A stretch of DNA of 64,000 nucleotides from Euryarchaeota archaeon UBA24 (GTDB lineage: Archaea; Halobacteriota; Halobacteria; Halobacteriales; Hikarchaeaceae), in assembly GCA_002503845.1 (NCBI GenBank), contig DASO01000006.1, forward strand, positions 1-64,000, written 5' to 3'. Positions 44,801 through 52,596 of this stretch are shown one piece after another. The position numbers and the translations under genes were made by a program. How positions within the stretch are numbered: position 1 is the stretch's first letter; every line of letters begins with the position of its first letter. The notes beneath the pieces are model-generated. The model was given only the letters and a program-made list of their open reading frames with translations. It did no database searches and was not told the origin of the DNA.

Positions 44801-46036
44801 ATGTCAGATGGTATGAATCGGAGAGAAGCTGTAAAGAAAGGAGAAAAAAGGGGAGAAATGCTCAAATGGGCCATTGGGCAAAATCTGAAGAATTTCTGGG
44901 TTTCTGCAAGAGACAGAGAGATTTACAGAGAAGATATATATGCCGCGGTTCGGGAAAATTCCCACAGGTTGCCAGACCTAACCAAGATGGAAATTAAAAG
45001 TATGGCAAGGTCAGCTTCAGTTCCGTATATGGATCTGTTGGCATTCAACTTGTTTGAGGAGAACATCACTCCAGATGGATGTACTGTTGCTATTGCTGCA
45101 GGAAACGCCTCGGCGACTGGAGAAACCATTTTCTTTAAGCAATCTGATAAAAAGGGTTCCAGTGAGTTTACTGGAGAAAACTGCTATGAGAATCAGCAAG
45201 TGAATGTGATCAGAGTAGAAGAACACGAAGAGGGAAATAATGTGTTGATGGTTGCTGCTGCAGGTTCGACTGCTGTAAAAATGGGAATAAATGACAAAGG
45301 TGTTGCAATCGGATCAAACATATCACGCACCATTACATTTGACGAAGAGGGGAAAAGTGCGAAAGAGTGGGCGGCTGCATCGAGGGGTGAATTTATGAGA
45401 CAGGGATTGATTCAAGGAAGTACGGCAATAGAGGCGGCACAAGTTATTACCCCATTGCTATTTTCAGACCCTATGTCTTCCCCAGGTAGTATTGATATTG
45501 CTGATGCGAAGAGAGCAGTCATACTTGAAGGTGAGTTTACGCATCTTGCTGCAGAATGGATTGAAAATGGAGTAACAGGTCGAGCAAATAAATTTGAAAT
45601 TTTAAGTCACTTGGCACGTCCTAGATCGGAAATACCTTCGAGCTATTGCAGGTATGAGAGAGTTATGGAAATGCTGGAGAAAAATGAGGGCAACGTCACG
45701 GTGGAAACTATGAGGGATTTGTCAATAGATCATAAAAATGGTCCGGGATTGAATTCTATCTGCAGGTACCAAGAGAACGATTATAATGATGAAACTACAC
45801 TGTCGGCGGCCATATTCCAACTTAGAGAATCCAAACCAGAGAAAAGTGAAGTATACATAGCTCTTGGGAAAACTTCGTATTCATGGAGATCAGAGGAGGG
45901 TGAAGGTTGGGTAAAGATAAGCGCGGATTCTCTAGAAGAAGATATTCCAGAGAACTTCCTTAATGGAGAAGCTTGGTTGAAATATTACACAGAAGAGCAT
46001 TACCAGGGAGATAAAAATCCAACTCCTTTGATCTAA
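44801..46036 (+). CDS. C45-family self-processing acyltransferase/amidohydrolase
   Basis: A 411-residue Ntn-hydrolase related to acyl-CoA:6-aminopenicillanic acid acyltransferase (peptidase C45). The proenzyme should cleave itself before C94 in PDGCTVAIAA, exposing the nucleophile. The following TGETIFFKQSDK stretch and the AAAGSTAVKMGINDKGVAIGSN region match the family core. Relatives split peptide-like or acyl-amide bonds. No signal peptide is visible, so it should be cytoplasmic. It is downstream of, and probably cotranscribed with, the allantoinase-like gene, suggesting a two-step amide or ureide degradation. Confidence 0.83.
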   Translation: MSDGMNRREAVKKGEKRGEMLKWAIGQNLKNFWVSARDREIYREDIYAAVRENSHRLPDLTKMEIKSMARSASVPYMDLLAFNLFEENITPDGCTVAIAAGNASATGETIFFKQSDKKGSSEFTGENCYENQQVNVIRVEEHEEGNNVLMVAAAGSTAVKMGINDKGVAIGSNISRTITFDEEGKSAKEWAAASRGEFMRQGLIQGSTAIEAAQVITPLLFSDPMSSPGSIDIADAKRAVILEGEFTHLAAEWIENGVTGRANKFEILSHLARPRSEIPSSYCRYERVMEMLEKNEGNVTVETMRDLSIDHKNGPGLNSICRYQENDYNDETTLSAAIFQLRESKPEKSEVYIALGKTSYSWRSEEGEGWVKISADSLEEDIPENFLNGEAWLKYYTEEHYQGDKNPTPLI

Positions 46037-46103
46037 TTAAGTGAAAGAAGTTTATTGTTTGTGAGAAATTAGACGATTTATATTATAGATTTAGAAGTAC
46101 CAA

Positions 46104-46112
46104 AAAATATAT
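46104..46112 (+). promoter_or_regulatory. TATA-like element for the DtxR gene
   Basis: An AAATATATG stretch lies about 29-37 bases before the ATG at 46141, the expected place for a TATA box with a near-leaderless start. The palindrome at 46115-46128 lies between this box and the start codon. Confidence 0.4.
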
Positions 46113-46114
46113 GT

Positions 46115-46128
46115 TTAGATAGGTCTAA
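46115..46128. promoter_or_regulatory. Possible DtxR operator
   Basis: TTAGATAGGTCTAA has perfect 5-base outer arms (TTAGA/TCTAA) around four bases. It starts 26 bases before the DtxR-family start codon, between the TATA-like element and the coding region. Metal-dependent DtxR/MntR regulators often repress their own gene through AT-rich dyads such as TTAGG..CCTAA. Autoregulation is inferred from position. Confidence 0.42.
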
Positions 46129-46140
46129 TAAATATAAGTA

Positions 46141-46839
46141 ATGCGGGAAGAAGCTAGCGAATCGATGCAAGATTATTTAAAAAGTATTTATCTAATTAAT
46201 CGGGAAAGTGGAGAATCTGTATCGACTTCGGAGGTTGCCGAGAAAATGAGAGTGAGTGCACCAACTGTAACAAGTATGCTGGTCAAACTGGGGGAAAAGA
46301 AATTTATAAAATATGAAAAATATAAAGGTGCAACTCTTACCAAGAAAGGGGAAGCGATTGCACTAGAAATATTACGCCACCATAGACTGATAGAAACATA
46401 CCTTGTGGAGTTTCTAGGTTATGATTGGTCAGAGGTGCATGAAGAAGCAGATGTATTGGAACATCACATCTCGGAGGAATTGGAGCGCAGGATTGCGAAT
46501 GCGCTTGGGAATCCAAAATACGGCCTTTATGGTGCGCCAATACCAAGTGCAGATCTGGCATCAATTGCCAAAGATGAGACTACAAAATTGGGAGAACACA
46601 TTTCTGGAGACCTGGTAATGATAGAGAGGGTGAAGGAGAACTACATCGGATCTGAGAATTCTCCACGCACTAGAGATAGTGAAGAATTGCAATATCTAGC
46701 AGAGATAGGGATAAAACCAGGAGAAAAAGTGAAAGTTGAATCAGTGGCCCCGTTTGGAATGATTACGGTGAGCAATGAGAAAGGGAGCCATAGCTTACCA
46801 AAAGAGGTATCAATGTCCATACACGTTAAAAAAATTTGA
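46141..46839 (+). CDS. DtxR/MntR-family metal-dependent transcription regulator
   Basis: A 232-residue regulator. The N-terminal winged helix (SMQDYLKSIYLINRE, then MRVSAPTVTSMLVKLGEKKFI) binds DNA. The middle domain has the metal-site helix HHRLIETYLVEFLGYDWSEVHEEAD, with His/Glu/Asp ligands, and HHISEELERRI. The last ~75 residues form an SH3-like FeoA domain (GIKPGEKVKVESVAPFG). It senses Fe(II) or Mn(II). It heads a probable operon with a LysE-type exporter gene 15 bases later. Confidence 0.92.
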   Translation: MREEASESMQDYLKSIYLINRESGESVSTSEVAEKMRVSAPTVTSMLVKLGEKKFIKYEKYKGATLTKKGEAIALEILRHHRLIETYLVEFLGYDWSEVHEEADVLEHHISEELERRIANALGNPKYGLYGAPIPSADLASIAKDETTKLGEHISGDLVMIERVKENYIGSENSPRTRDSEELQYLAEIGIKPGEKVKVESVAPFGMITVSNEKGSHSLPKEVSMSIHVKKI

Positions 46840-46854
46840 AGAAGGTGGGAGAGG

Positions 46855-47517
46855 ATGATAGGGGGAATAATAGTAGGAATATTATTTGGATTAGTTCTAG
46901 CTGCGCCCCCGGGTCCAATGAACGCAATAATTGCTGATGAAAGTATAAACAAAGGGTGGAATGCAGGAGTTCAGACTGGTTTTGGCGCAATGGTGTCAGA
47001 TATGGTTCTACTTTTGTTGGCTTACATGGGGGTGATTACAATTATAACTTCGAGAGAGTGGTTGCAAGGAGCACTGATAGGGATCGGAGGAGTGGTTATG
47101 CTAGTTTTTGCATATAGGCTATTTCGAGATGGTAGGAATAAAATCGAATGGGAAGTGAAGACGAATGATAGAAATGGGTTTTTAAAGGCACTAGGATTGG
47201 GAATAACAAATCCATGGCAAGTGGCTTTCTGGGCAGGAATGTCTGCGGCATTATTCCAGAATGAAGGGATAGAAACAGTGGCAGGAATGGTCGTGGGAAT
47301 TACAGGGTGGGAGATCCAATTACAGAGTATAGAGGTAATTATAGGAATATTTGTTGGCATATCCATATGGATTTTGGTGTTTCCAACTGTATTGATAATA
47401 GCCGGGGAGAAAAATGAACAGATTTTCCGAGTGATTTCGTTGGCTAGCTCAGGGATACTAGCCGTGTTTGGCGGAGTATTTTTAGCGAAATCGATGTCAA
47501 TGTTATTTATTGGATAG
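46855..47517 (+). CDS. LysE/RhtB-family exporter
   Basis: A 220-residue membrane protein with six predicted helices. The N-terminal GLVLAAPPGPMNAIIADESI is the LysE family signature with its conserved PPGP. The TNPWQVAFWAGM segment is also typical. Members export amino acids; some relatives export cations. Location 15 bases after a metal-responsive DtxR gene makes metal or amino-acid chelate export worth considering. The 3' end overlaps the converging HD-domain gene by 15 bases. Confidence 0.85.
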   Translation: MIGGIIVGILFGLVLAAPPGPMNAIIADESINKGWNAGVQTGFGAMVSDMVLLLLAYMGVITIITSREWLQGALIGIGGVVMLVFAYRLFRDGRNKIEWEVKTNDRNGFLKALGLGITNPWQVAFWAGMSAALFQNEGIETVAGMVVGITGWEIQLQSIEVIIGIFVGISIWILVFPTVLIIAGEKNEQIFRVISLASSGILAVFGGVFLAKSMSMLFIG

Positions 47518-48189
47518 CTCAAATGCCCCAGGGGTTTCTTCATCGATCCATTCTTTTAACCATGTCGCCCGTTGGACTCGTTGGTATGCGATGGAGTATG
47601 CAGTGTCACTTGTGATTTTAGATAATGTATCTTTTCCGCGGGTGATGACTTTTTGTAGTGTATCGGAAGTATGAGAAGAGGGGCGAGAATCATAACCCAT
47701 TCTTAGGATTAGAAGTGCAGATCCATTAGCACCAATTTTATCAATCATATCGGCTTCGATCAAGCATCTTTCTTCGAGGGATAGAGTGGATAAGTCGCCT
47801 TCGTAAATGTGATTGGAAATTATTTTGTGAATGTCATCGAGAAAAAAATCAGGATAATCAAAATTATTTTGTAGATAATCTCTGGCGAGATCTGCACCAT
47901 CTTGGGCATGAGTCTTTTGAGGCGAAGAGAATTTTGCAATATCGTGGAACAGAGCAGAAATCCGAACACGATCTATGTTTGCACCTTCTTTTTGTGCTAT
48001 TTTTGTAGAGATTGAAACGACATTTAGAGTATGGATGAAACGATAATCTGCAGAGTGCCAAGGATACCACCTCATTCTATTTCCATCGGCATCGTGTTCG
48101 GTACTGGAGATTAACTGTTTATAAACGAACTCCTTCATTTGTTCAAAATCGTGTGAAGAAACCTCTATTTGTTCAAACTTAACGCTCAT
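47503..48189 (-). CDS. HD-domain phosphohydrolase
   Basis: A 228-residue protein with the metal-dependent HD fold: H53 (HTLNVV) and the HD pair H82-D83 (LFHDIAKF). A later DMIDKIGANG supplies the last aspartate. HD proteins hydrolyse phosphoesters, often nucleotides. The ATG at 48189 is chosen because a strong Shine-Dalgarno sequence (AGGAGGG) sits just before it; an upstream in-frame ATG would place that sequence inside the gene. Substrate unknown. Confidence 0.82.
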   Translation of the reverse strand: MSVKFEQIEVSSHDFEQMKEFVYKQLISSTEHDADGNRMRWYPWHSADYRFIHTLNVVSISTKIAQKEGANIDRVRISALFHDIAKFSSPQKTHAQDGADLARDYLQNNFDYPDFFLDDIHKIISNHIYEGDLSTLSLEERCLIEADMIDKIGANGSALLILRMGYDSRPSSHTSDTLQKVITRGKDTLSKITSDTAYSIAYQRVQRATWLKEWIDEETPGAFELSNK

Positions 48190-48304
48190 GTGCCCTCCTG
48201 AGATCAATAGGTTCGTTGGTCATATGTCAGTACGATGGGATGTTTGGATCTTTAGACTTCCGGAGATCGAATCTATAAATAAAAAGGAACGTCCCAAAAT
48301 ATGT

Positions 48305-49300
48305 TCAATAAGAATTGAAGATTCGTTGTAGTTCCTGAGGGTCATTAGTTTTCATCAATGCTAATGCCAATAGTATACGTGCTTTTTGAGGCCGGAGAGT
48401 TCCACCATTTAAGAAGGGTTCTTTTACTGGTTTAAAACCAGAAGTTCCACGATTGCATAGTACAACTGGTATATCTTTTTTTGTAGCTTCGATTAGGGCA
48501 TCTCCTTGAGTAGGGTGGTTGTCAGGCCAGGCAGGGCTGCAAGTGGGAAATGCAGCACAAACAATGCCTTTTGCTCCTGAATCTACTGCTGCTCGAACCA
48601 TCGTTCCATCGTCCGAAAAGGATGAATAAACTATCTGGACATCCAACAAAGGGAAATCTGACGTAGTGTAATCGGAAATATCGAATTCGGTTTTTACTGT
48701 GGAGGCTCGAGTGGAGGTGCGATAGAAACGAACTTCGTCGAAAATATCACCTAGACGGCCGAAATTGGGAGATCTCCATGCATCGGGCCGGCTGGCTGCA
48801 AGTTTTGTCACATCCCGGGCATGGTGAATTTCCTCATTTGCAACGAAAAGAACTCCTTTTCCTACTGAATCTGGAGAAGAAGCTACACGGATGGAATCGT
48901 ATAAATTTTTGAATCCCTCAGACCCTAGCTTCCCTATATTTCGCTGAGCTGCAGTGACAATAACAGGAATTTCGGTTTTCAAAACTAGATTTAAAAAGTA
49001 AGCTGTTTCTTCAGAGGTATTAGACCCATGTGTGATCACGAAACCATCGGGAGGATTGTTCGAAGAGGATCTTTGCATAATTTCATCGTGGAGATCGAAC
49101 CAAACTTCAGGGGTCAGTGCGCCACTGTTAAGGTGGGTTATTTCTGCCAAAGACAATTCGCCATGTGAAGTTACTTCGTCGGGTGCTAAATCGAGAAGGG
49201 CATCTATAGGGACAAAGTCTGCCGATGATATGTAATTTCCAGTGATATTGGCAATAGTACCCCCAGTTCCGAGGATGTGTATTTTGGGTTTAGTACTCAT
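48305..49300 (-). CDS. L-asparaginase-family amidohydrolase with altered second catalytic motif
   Basis: A 331-residue protein from the ATG at 49300; the open upstream extension is not family-like. The first Thr motif GTGGTIA (T15) is intact and a DVTK segment supplies the lysine of the Thr-Lys-Asp triad. The second motif, normally HGTDT, reads HGSNT, so catalytic Thr becomes Ser93 and the substrate-binding Asp becomes Asn94. It lacks the N-terminal domain of GatD, so it is not the GatE partner as written. Activity on asparagine may be changed or lost, and another amide may be the substrate. Confidence 0.8.
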   Translation of the reverse strand: MSTKPKIHILGTGGTIANITGNYISSADFVPIDALLDLAPDEVTSHGELSLAEITHLNSGALTPEVWFDLHDEIMQRSSSNNPPDGFVITHGSNTSEETAYFLNLVLKTEIPVIVTAAQRNIGKLGSEGFKNLYDSIRVASSPDSVGKGVLFVANEEIHHARDVTKLAASRPDAWRSPNFGRLGDIFDEVRFYRTSTRASTVKTEFDISDYTTSDFPLLDVQIVYSSFSDDGTMVRAAVDSGAKGIVCAAFPTCSPAWPDNHPTQGDALIEATKKDIPVVLCNRGTSGFKPVKEPFLNGGTLRPQKARILLALALMKTNDPQELQRIFNSY

Positions 49301-49392
49301 GAGAGAGTTAGGGAGACAGAGCGTATCACGATTGCCATTTGAGAAATGGAATTGTTCGACAGATTTTAACCGTAACCACGTGAAAAATAAGT

Positions 49393-50067
49393 ATGTCACT
49401 TGAAAATTCATACATTCCGGACATTATTCCAGAAGGTGATTTAGAATATTTTAGAAAAGCGGGATATGGGAACAGAGTTGGGTGGGGTAAATCGGCTGCA
49501 ATATTAATCGTGGATATGACAGACGAATTTACTACTGGAGATTATGGAGTTGGTAGAGAGGATACAGGTTCTGCCGCTGTTGATGCGAATAAGAAATTAA
49601 TTGAGGCAGCCAGAGGTGCCAATGTCCCAGTGTATTATGTAAAACCATCTAGAAACTTTCCCGAAGGATATCCGGGTGCTACAAAACGCCCGGGTGCGAG
49701 GAGTTCAGTTGAAAAGAAAGAGTCAAAAGGGCAAAATATTAACGAAAAATTGACCCCATTGAAAGAGGAAATTGTACTAGACAAACCGAGAGCAAGTGCA
49801 TTTTTTGATACACACTTGGCGATGCTTTTACACAATAGAGGAATTGACACAGTGATTGTGACGGGGATGACGACATCGGGGTGCGTGAGGGCCACAGTGG
49901 TAGATGGGCACTCTAGTAATTTTAGAATTATAATCCCGATTGAATGTGTGGCGGATAGGTCCACATTTGCTAATGAGGCTTCTTTATTTGATATGGACAT
50001 GAAATATGCAGACGTGACTCCACTGAAAGATGTTGTGAACCAATTGAAAGAAATTGGGCAAAAATAG
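49393..50067 (+). CDS. Isochorismatase-fold cysteine hydrolase, N-carbamoylsarcosine-amidase-like
   Basis: A 224-residue homologue of the gene at 29024-29641. Its catalytic Asp41 (LIVDMTDEF), Lys131 (LDKPRASAFFDT) and Cys164 (MTTSGCVRATVVDG) are all present. The extended N-terminus of about 30 residues and the VADRS turn resemble N-carbamoylsarcosine amidase. It is divergent from the asparaginase-like gene across about 90 bases, so the two amide hydrolases may be controlled together. Substrate inferred, not shown. Confidence 0.85.
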   Translation: MSLENSYIPDIIPEGDLEYFRKAGYGNRVGWGKSAAILIVDMTDEFTTGDYGVGREDTGSAAVDANKKLIEAARGANVPVYYVKPSRNFPEGYPGATKRPGARSSVEKKESKGQNINEKLTPLKEEIVLDKPRASAFFDTHLAMLLHNRGIDTVIVTGMTTSGCVRATVVDGHSSNFRIIIPIECVADRSTFANEASLFDMDMKYADVTPLKDVVNQLKEIGQK

Positions 50068-50157
50068 CATTAAAACTAAAAAATAGATAAGGGCAATACT
50101 ATATCCAAGCGGGTTCTATAGGAGACATGAATAATCTTGGAGATTGGGGAGGGAATT

Positions 50158-50709
50158 ATGGAGAATAAGGTATACTACCTGCATTCTACTCTAGAAATTC
50201 CTTTGTCGGAAGTAGAAGATCATATAAAAAATTTGAATCCCCCGGAGGGGTTGGATAGTGCAGATATAAAAAGAAGGAGTAACACTTTGATCATATCTGC
50301 AGTAGTGGAAGATTCAGATCTTGGGAAATACACACCCACTGCAGTCATAAAGGGAACAGTAACTGAATTGAAGTTGCTAAAAGAGCTAACAGAAGAAGAG
50401 ATAGAAGCTCTTGAACCTGATCAAGAGCGCCCCATGGACATTATAGAAATAGCCACATTTAAAGGAGAATTGGATGCCATATTGCAGAATACTGCTTTTC
50501 AGTACCAAATGTTTCAGGTTTTGTGTGAGATTGCAGAGAGAGGGAGTAAAGGATCACTTGAGGCGATATTTATTGAAGATGGCCAATTAAAAGTTGTGAA
50601 GATTACAGAAGGTGAGGTGAAACCGGCGGTAATAAAAATTACTGAAGAGAGAAAAGACGTAGATATAGAAAACGGTGTCAATTGGAGAGACAACAAGTAC
50701 ATAAATTGA
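50158..50709 (+). CDS. Conserved archaeal protein of unknown function (haloarchaeal DUF7110-like)
   Basis: A 183-residue soluble protein from the ATG at 50158, preceded by GGGGAGGG, a clear Shine-Dalgarno; an earlier in-frame ATG at 50137 would bury that sequence. The opening VYYLHSTLEIPLSEVEDHI and LGKYTPTAVIKG recall an uncharacterised haloarchaeal family, possibly DUF7110, but the name is uncertain. A mixed alpha/beta pattern is seen, with no catalytic motif or membrane segment. The PP-loop sulfotransferase-like gene follows on the same strand 53 bases later. Confidence 0.72.
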   Translation: MENKVYYLHSTLEIPLSEVEDHIKNLNPPEGLDSADIKRRSNTLIISAVVEDSDLGKYTPTAVIKGTVTELKLLKELTEEEIEALEPDQERPMDIIEIATFKGELDAILQNTAFQYQMFQVLCEIAERGSKGSLEAIFIEDGQLKVVKITEGEVKPAVIKITEERKDVDIENGVNWRDNKYIN

Positions 50710-50762
50710 GGTGAGATACAAAAGGGATTTGTGTTCGTTGAGACAAATATATGCGTTAGAGA

Positions 50763-51716
50763 ATGGTTGTTGAGTTTCCAAACTACGTTAAAGTTGATTA
50801 TACGGATGGAAAGGGCCAGTCTGCAAAGGATTACCAGGGTCTTGAACATAAACTAGAAAAATCCATCCAAGTAGTGAGCGACGGCCTAGAGCAATATGAA
50901 TCTCCAGCAATTATGTGGACAGGGGGAAAAGATTCCACCCTACTACTTTATGTGATAAGAGAAGTTGCTCGTGAGAAGGGAGAAGAAGTGCCTCCGGTAG
51001 TGTTTCTTGATCATTTTGCACACTTTTCAGAGATTATAAAATTTGTAGACAGGTGGGCAAGAATATGGAATTTAGATTTAATTAAAGCTCAAAATGAAGA
51101 TATTGCCAGGCTTAGGAAAAGAGGGAGTAAAGAGATAAAAATTGAAGATCTCAATGACGCGAATCGGAAGGAAATACAAAAGTTGGGGTATAAAGAAAAG
51201 AGCGTAATCGTAGATCCAGATTCATTTGTGGGAAATCACTTGTTAAAAACCGCAGTTCTCAACGAAACGATTATACAAAATGGATTTGATGGGATTTTCT
51301 CAGGAGTCAGATGGGATGAACAAGAGGCTAGATCGGATGAGACTTTTTTTAGCCCGCGTCACGATTTGGAGAAATACCCACCTCATGACAGAATCCACCC
51401 TATTTTACAATTTGATGAAAGGAATTTGTGGGATGCTATTTGGAAATATGTTGTCCCAGATTCGGTGGAAAAATATCCTGTTGGCCATATTCCGGCGGAT
51501 TATAATGATTTTCCGGATGGGATTTCTATAGAAGATGTTCCGGTCGGTCCAAAATATTTTGAAGGATTTAGATCATTGGGTACAGAAAAGGGATCTATGA
51601 AATCAGAAAATAAACCCGCATGGTTGCAAGATCTAGAAGAAACACCAGAAAGGCAAGGGCGGGCACAAGATAAGGAGGGCATCATGCAGCGCCTTAGGGA
51701 TTTAGGATATATGTAG
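50763..51716 (+). CDS. PAPS reductase-like PP-loop protein
   Basis: A 317-residue protein of the phosphoadenosine phosphosulfate reductase/sulfurylase-like superfamily. The ATP-pyrophosphatase loop is MWTGGKDSTLLLYVIREVA (near residue 50-68). A GIFSGVRWDEQEARS stretch and an HPILQFDERNLWDAIW segment match archaeal members. The C-terminal Cys of true PAPS reductases is not seen, so sulfonucleotide reduction is doubtful; an adenylating or thiolating role is possible. It lies downstream of a haloarchaeal-type unknown gene. Confidence 0.82.
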   Translation: MVVEFPNYVKVDYTDGKGQSAKDYQGLEHKLEKSIQVVSDGLEQYESPAIMWTGGKDSTLLLYVIREVAREKGEEVPPVVFLDHFAHFSEIIKFVDRWARIWNLDLIKAQNEDIARLRKRGSKEIKIEDLNDANRKEIQKLGYKEKSVIVDPDSFVGNHLLKTAVLNETIIQNGFDGIFSGVRWDEQEARSDETFFSPRHDLEKYPPHDRIHPILQFDERNLWDAIWKYVVPDSVEKYPVGHIPADYNDFPDGISIEDVPVGPKYFEGFRSLGTEKGSMKSENKPAWLQDLEETPERQGRAQDKEGIMQRLRDLGYM

Positions 51717-51733
51717 TGAATAAATGGGGAAAA

Positions 51734-52564
51734 TTAGAGGTTCCAAGGGGCGAATTCTGGGTCTACCTGACGTTCTTCATGAGTAATGGAATCAATCACG
51801 TTGATATCTTCTATAGAGAGTGTTATGGGGAATGATTCTATATTTTTTTTGATATGGTTTTCTGAGGAGGCTTTAGGTATAGGGATCGCGCCTTTTTCTT
51901 GAATCCAAGATAGACTTACTTCTGCCTCAGTGACCCCATGTTTTTTAGATATTGCTTCCAGTTCAGGGGAGTCAAAAATTGCTCCTCTGGCAATTGGAGA
52001 ATATGCCACGACAAGGATGTCATTTGACTCGCAATGGGCACGCAGCGAGTCCTGATGTAGAAAGGGATGCATTTCAATTTGGTTTGCGAATATCGGGGCG
52101 TCACATTCCTTCAAGGCTATGTCTAACTGTTGTTGTTCGAAATTGCTGACTCCGACGTGGGAGATAACACCGTCGTCTCGAAGATCTGCAAATCCAGCTA
52201 GAGTGTCCTCGGGGTCATAGGTTCCAGAGGGCCAATGTATATAGAGAAGATCCAAGTATTCTGTTTGTAATCTATCCACACTATACTCTGCTGCATTCAT
52301 AACGCCCTTATATGAGAGATTATCAGTGTGAAGTTTTGTTGCGATGAATAACTCATCTCGAACTATTTCGGCCTCAGAGATACCATTACCAACATCTATT
52401 TCGTTGCCATAAGTCTGGGCAGTATCGATATGACGGTACCCTATTTCGAGGGCGAACTTGATAGTTTCCGAGCAAGATGGGCCAGACATCTTCCAAGTGC
52501 CTAGTCCCAACACAGGTAGGCCTTTTTTTCGAGGAAGGATAATTGTTGGATCGGATGTGTCCAT
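51734..52564 (-). CDS. Aldo/keto reductase
   Basis: A 276-residue (beta/alpha)8 NADPH-dependent reductase. The signature LGTWKMSG, active-site Asp in HIDTAQTYGNE with Tyr four residues on, Lys in ATKLH, and the His of LLYIHWPSG form the family tetrad. The NADP site is IPKASSENHIKKN near the C-terminus. Substrate unknown. It follows the GGR gene at 52597 on the same strand after 32 bases. Confidence 0.9.
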   Translation of the reverse strand: MDTSDPTIILPRKKGLPVLGLGTWKMSGPSCSETIKFALEIGYRHIDTAQTYGNEIDVGNGISEAEIVRDELFIATKLHTDNLSYKGVMNAAEYSVDRLQTEYLDLLYIHWPSGTYDPEDTLAGFADLRDDGVISHVGVSNFEQQQLDIALKECDAPIFANQIEMHPFLHQDSLRAHCESNDILVVAYSPIARGAIFDSPELEAISKKHGVTEAEVSLSWIQEKGAIPIPKASSENHIKKNIESFPITLSIEDINVIDSITHEERQVDPEFAPWNL

Positions 52565-52596
52565 GTCTTTGTGATGCTAAGACGGAGAAAAGGCCC

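Noticed and set aside
48305..49300. GatD partner of GatE
   Set aside because: The protein starts at the first asparaginase Thr motif, lacks the GatD N-terminal domain, and has an altered second catalytic motif.
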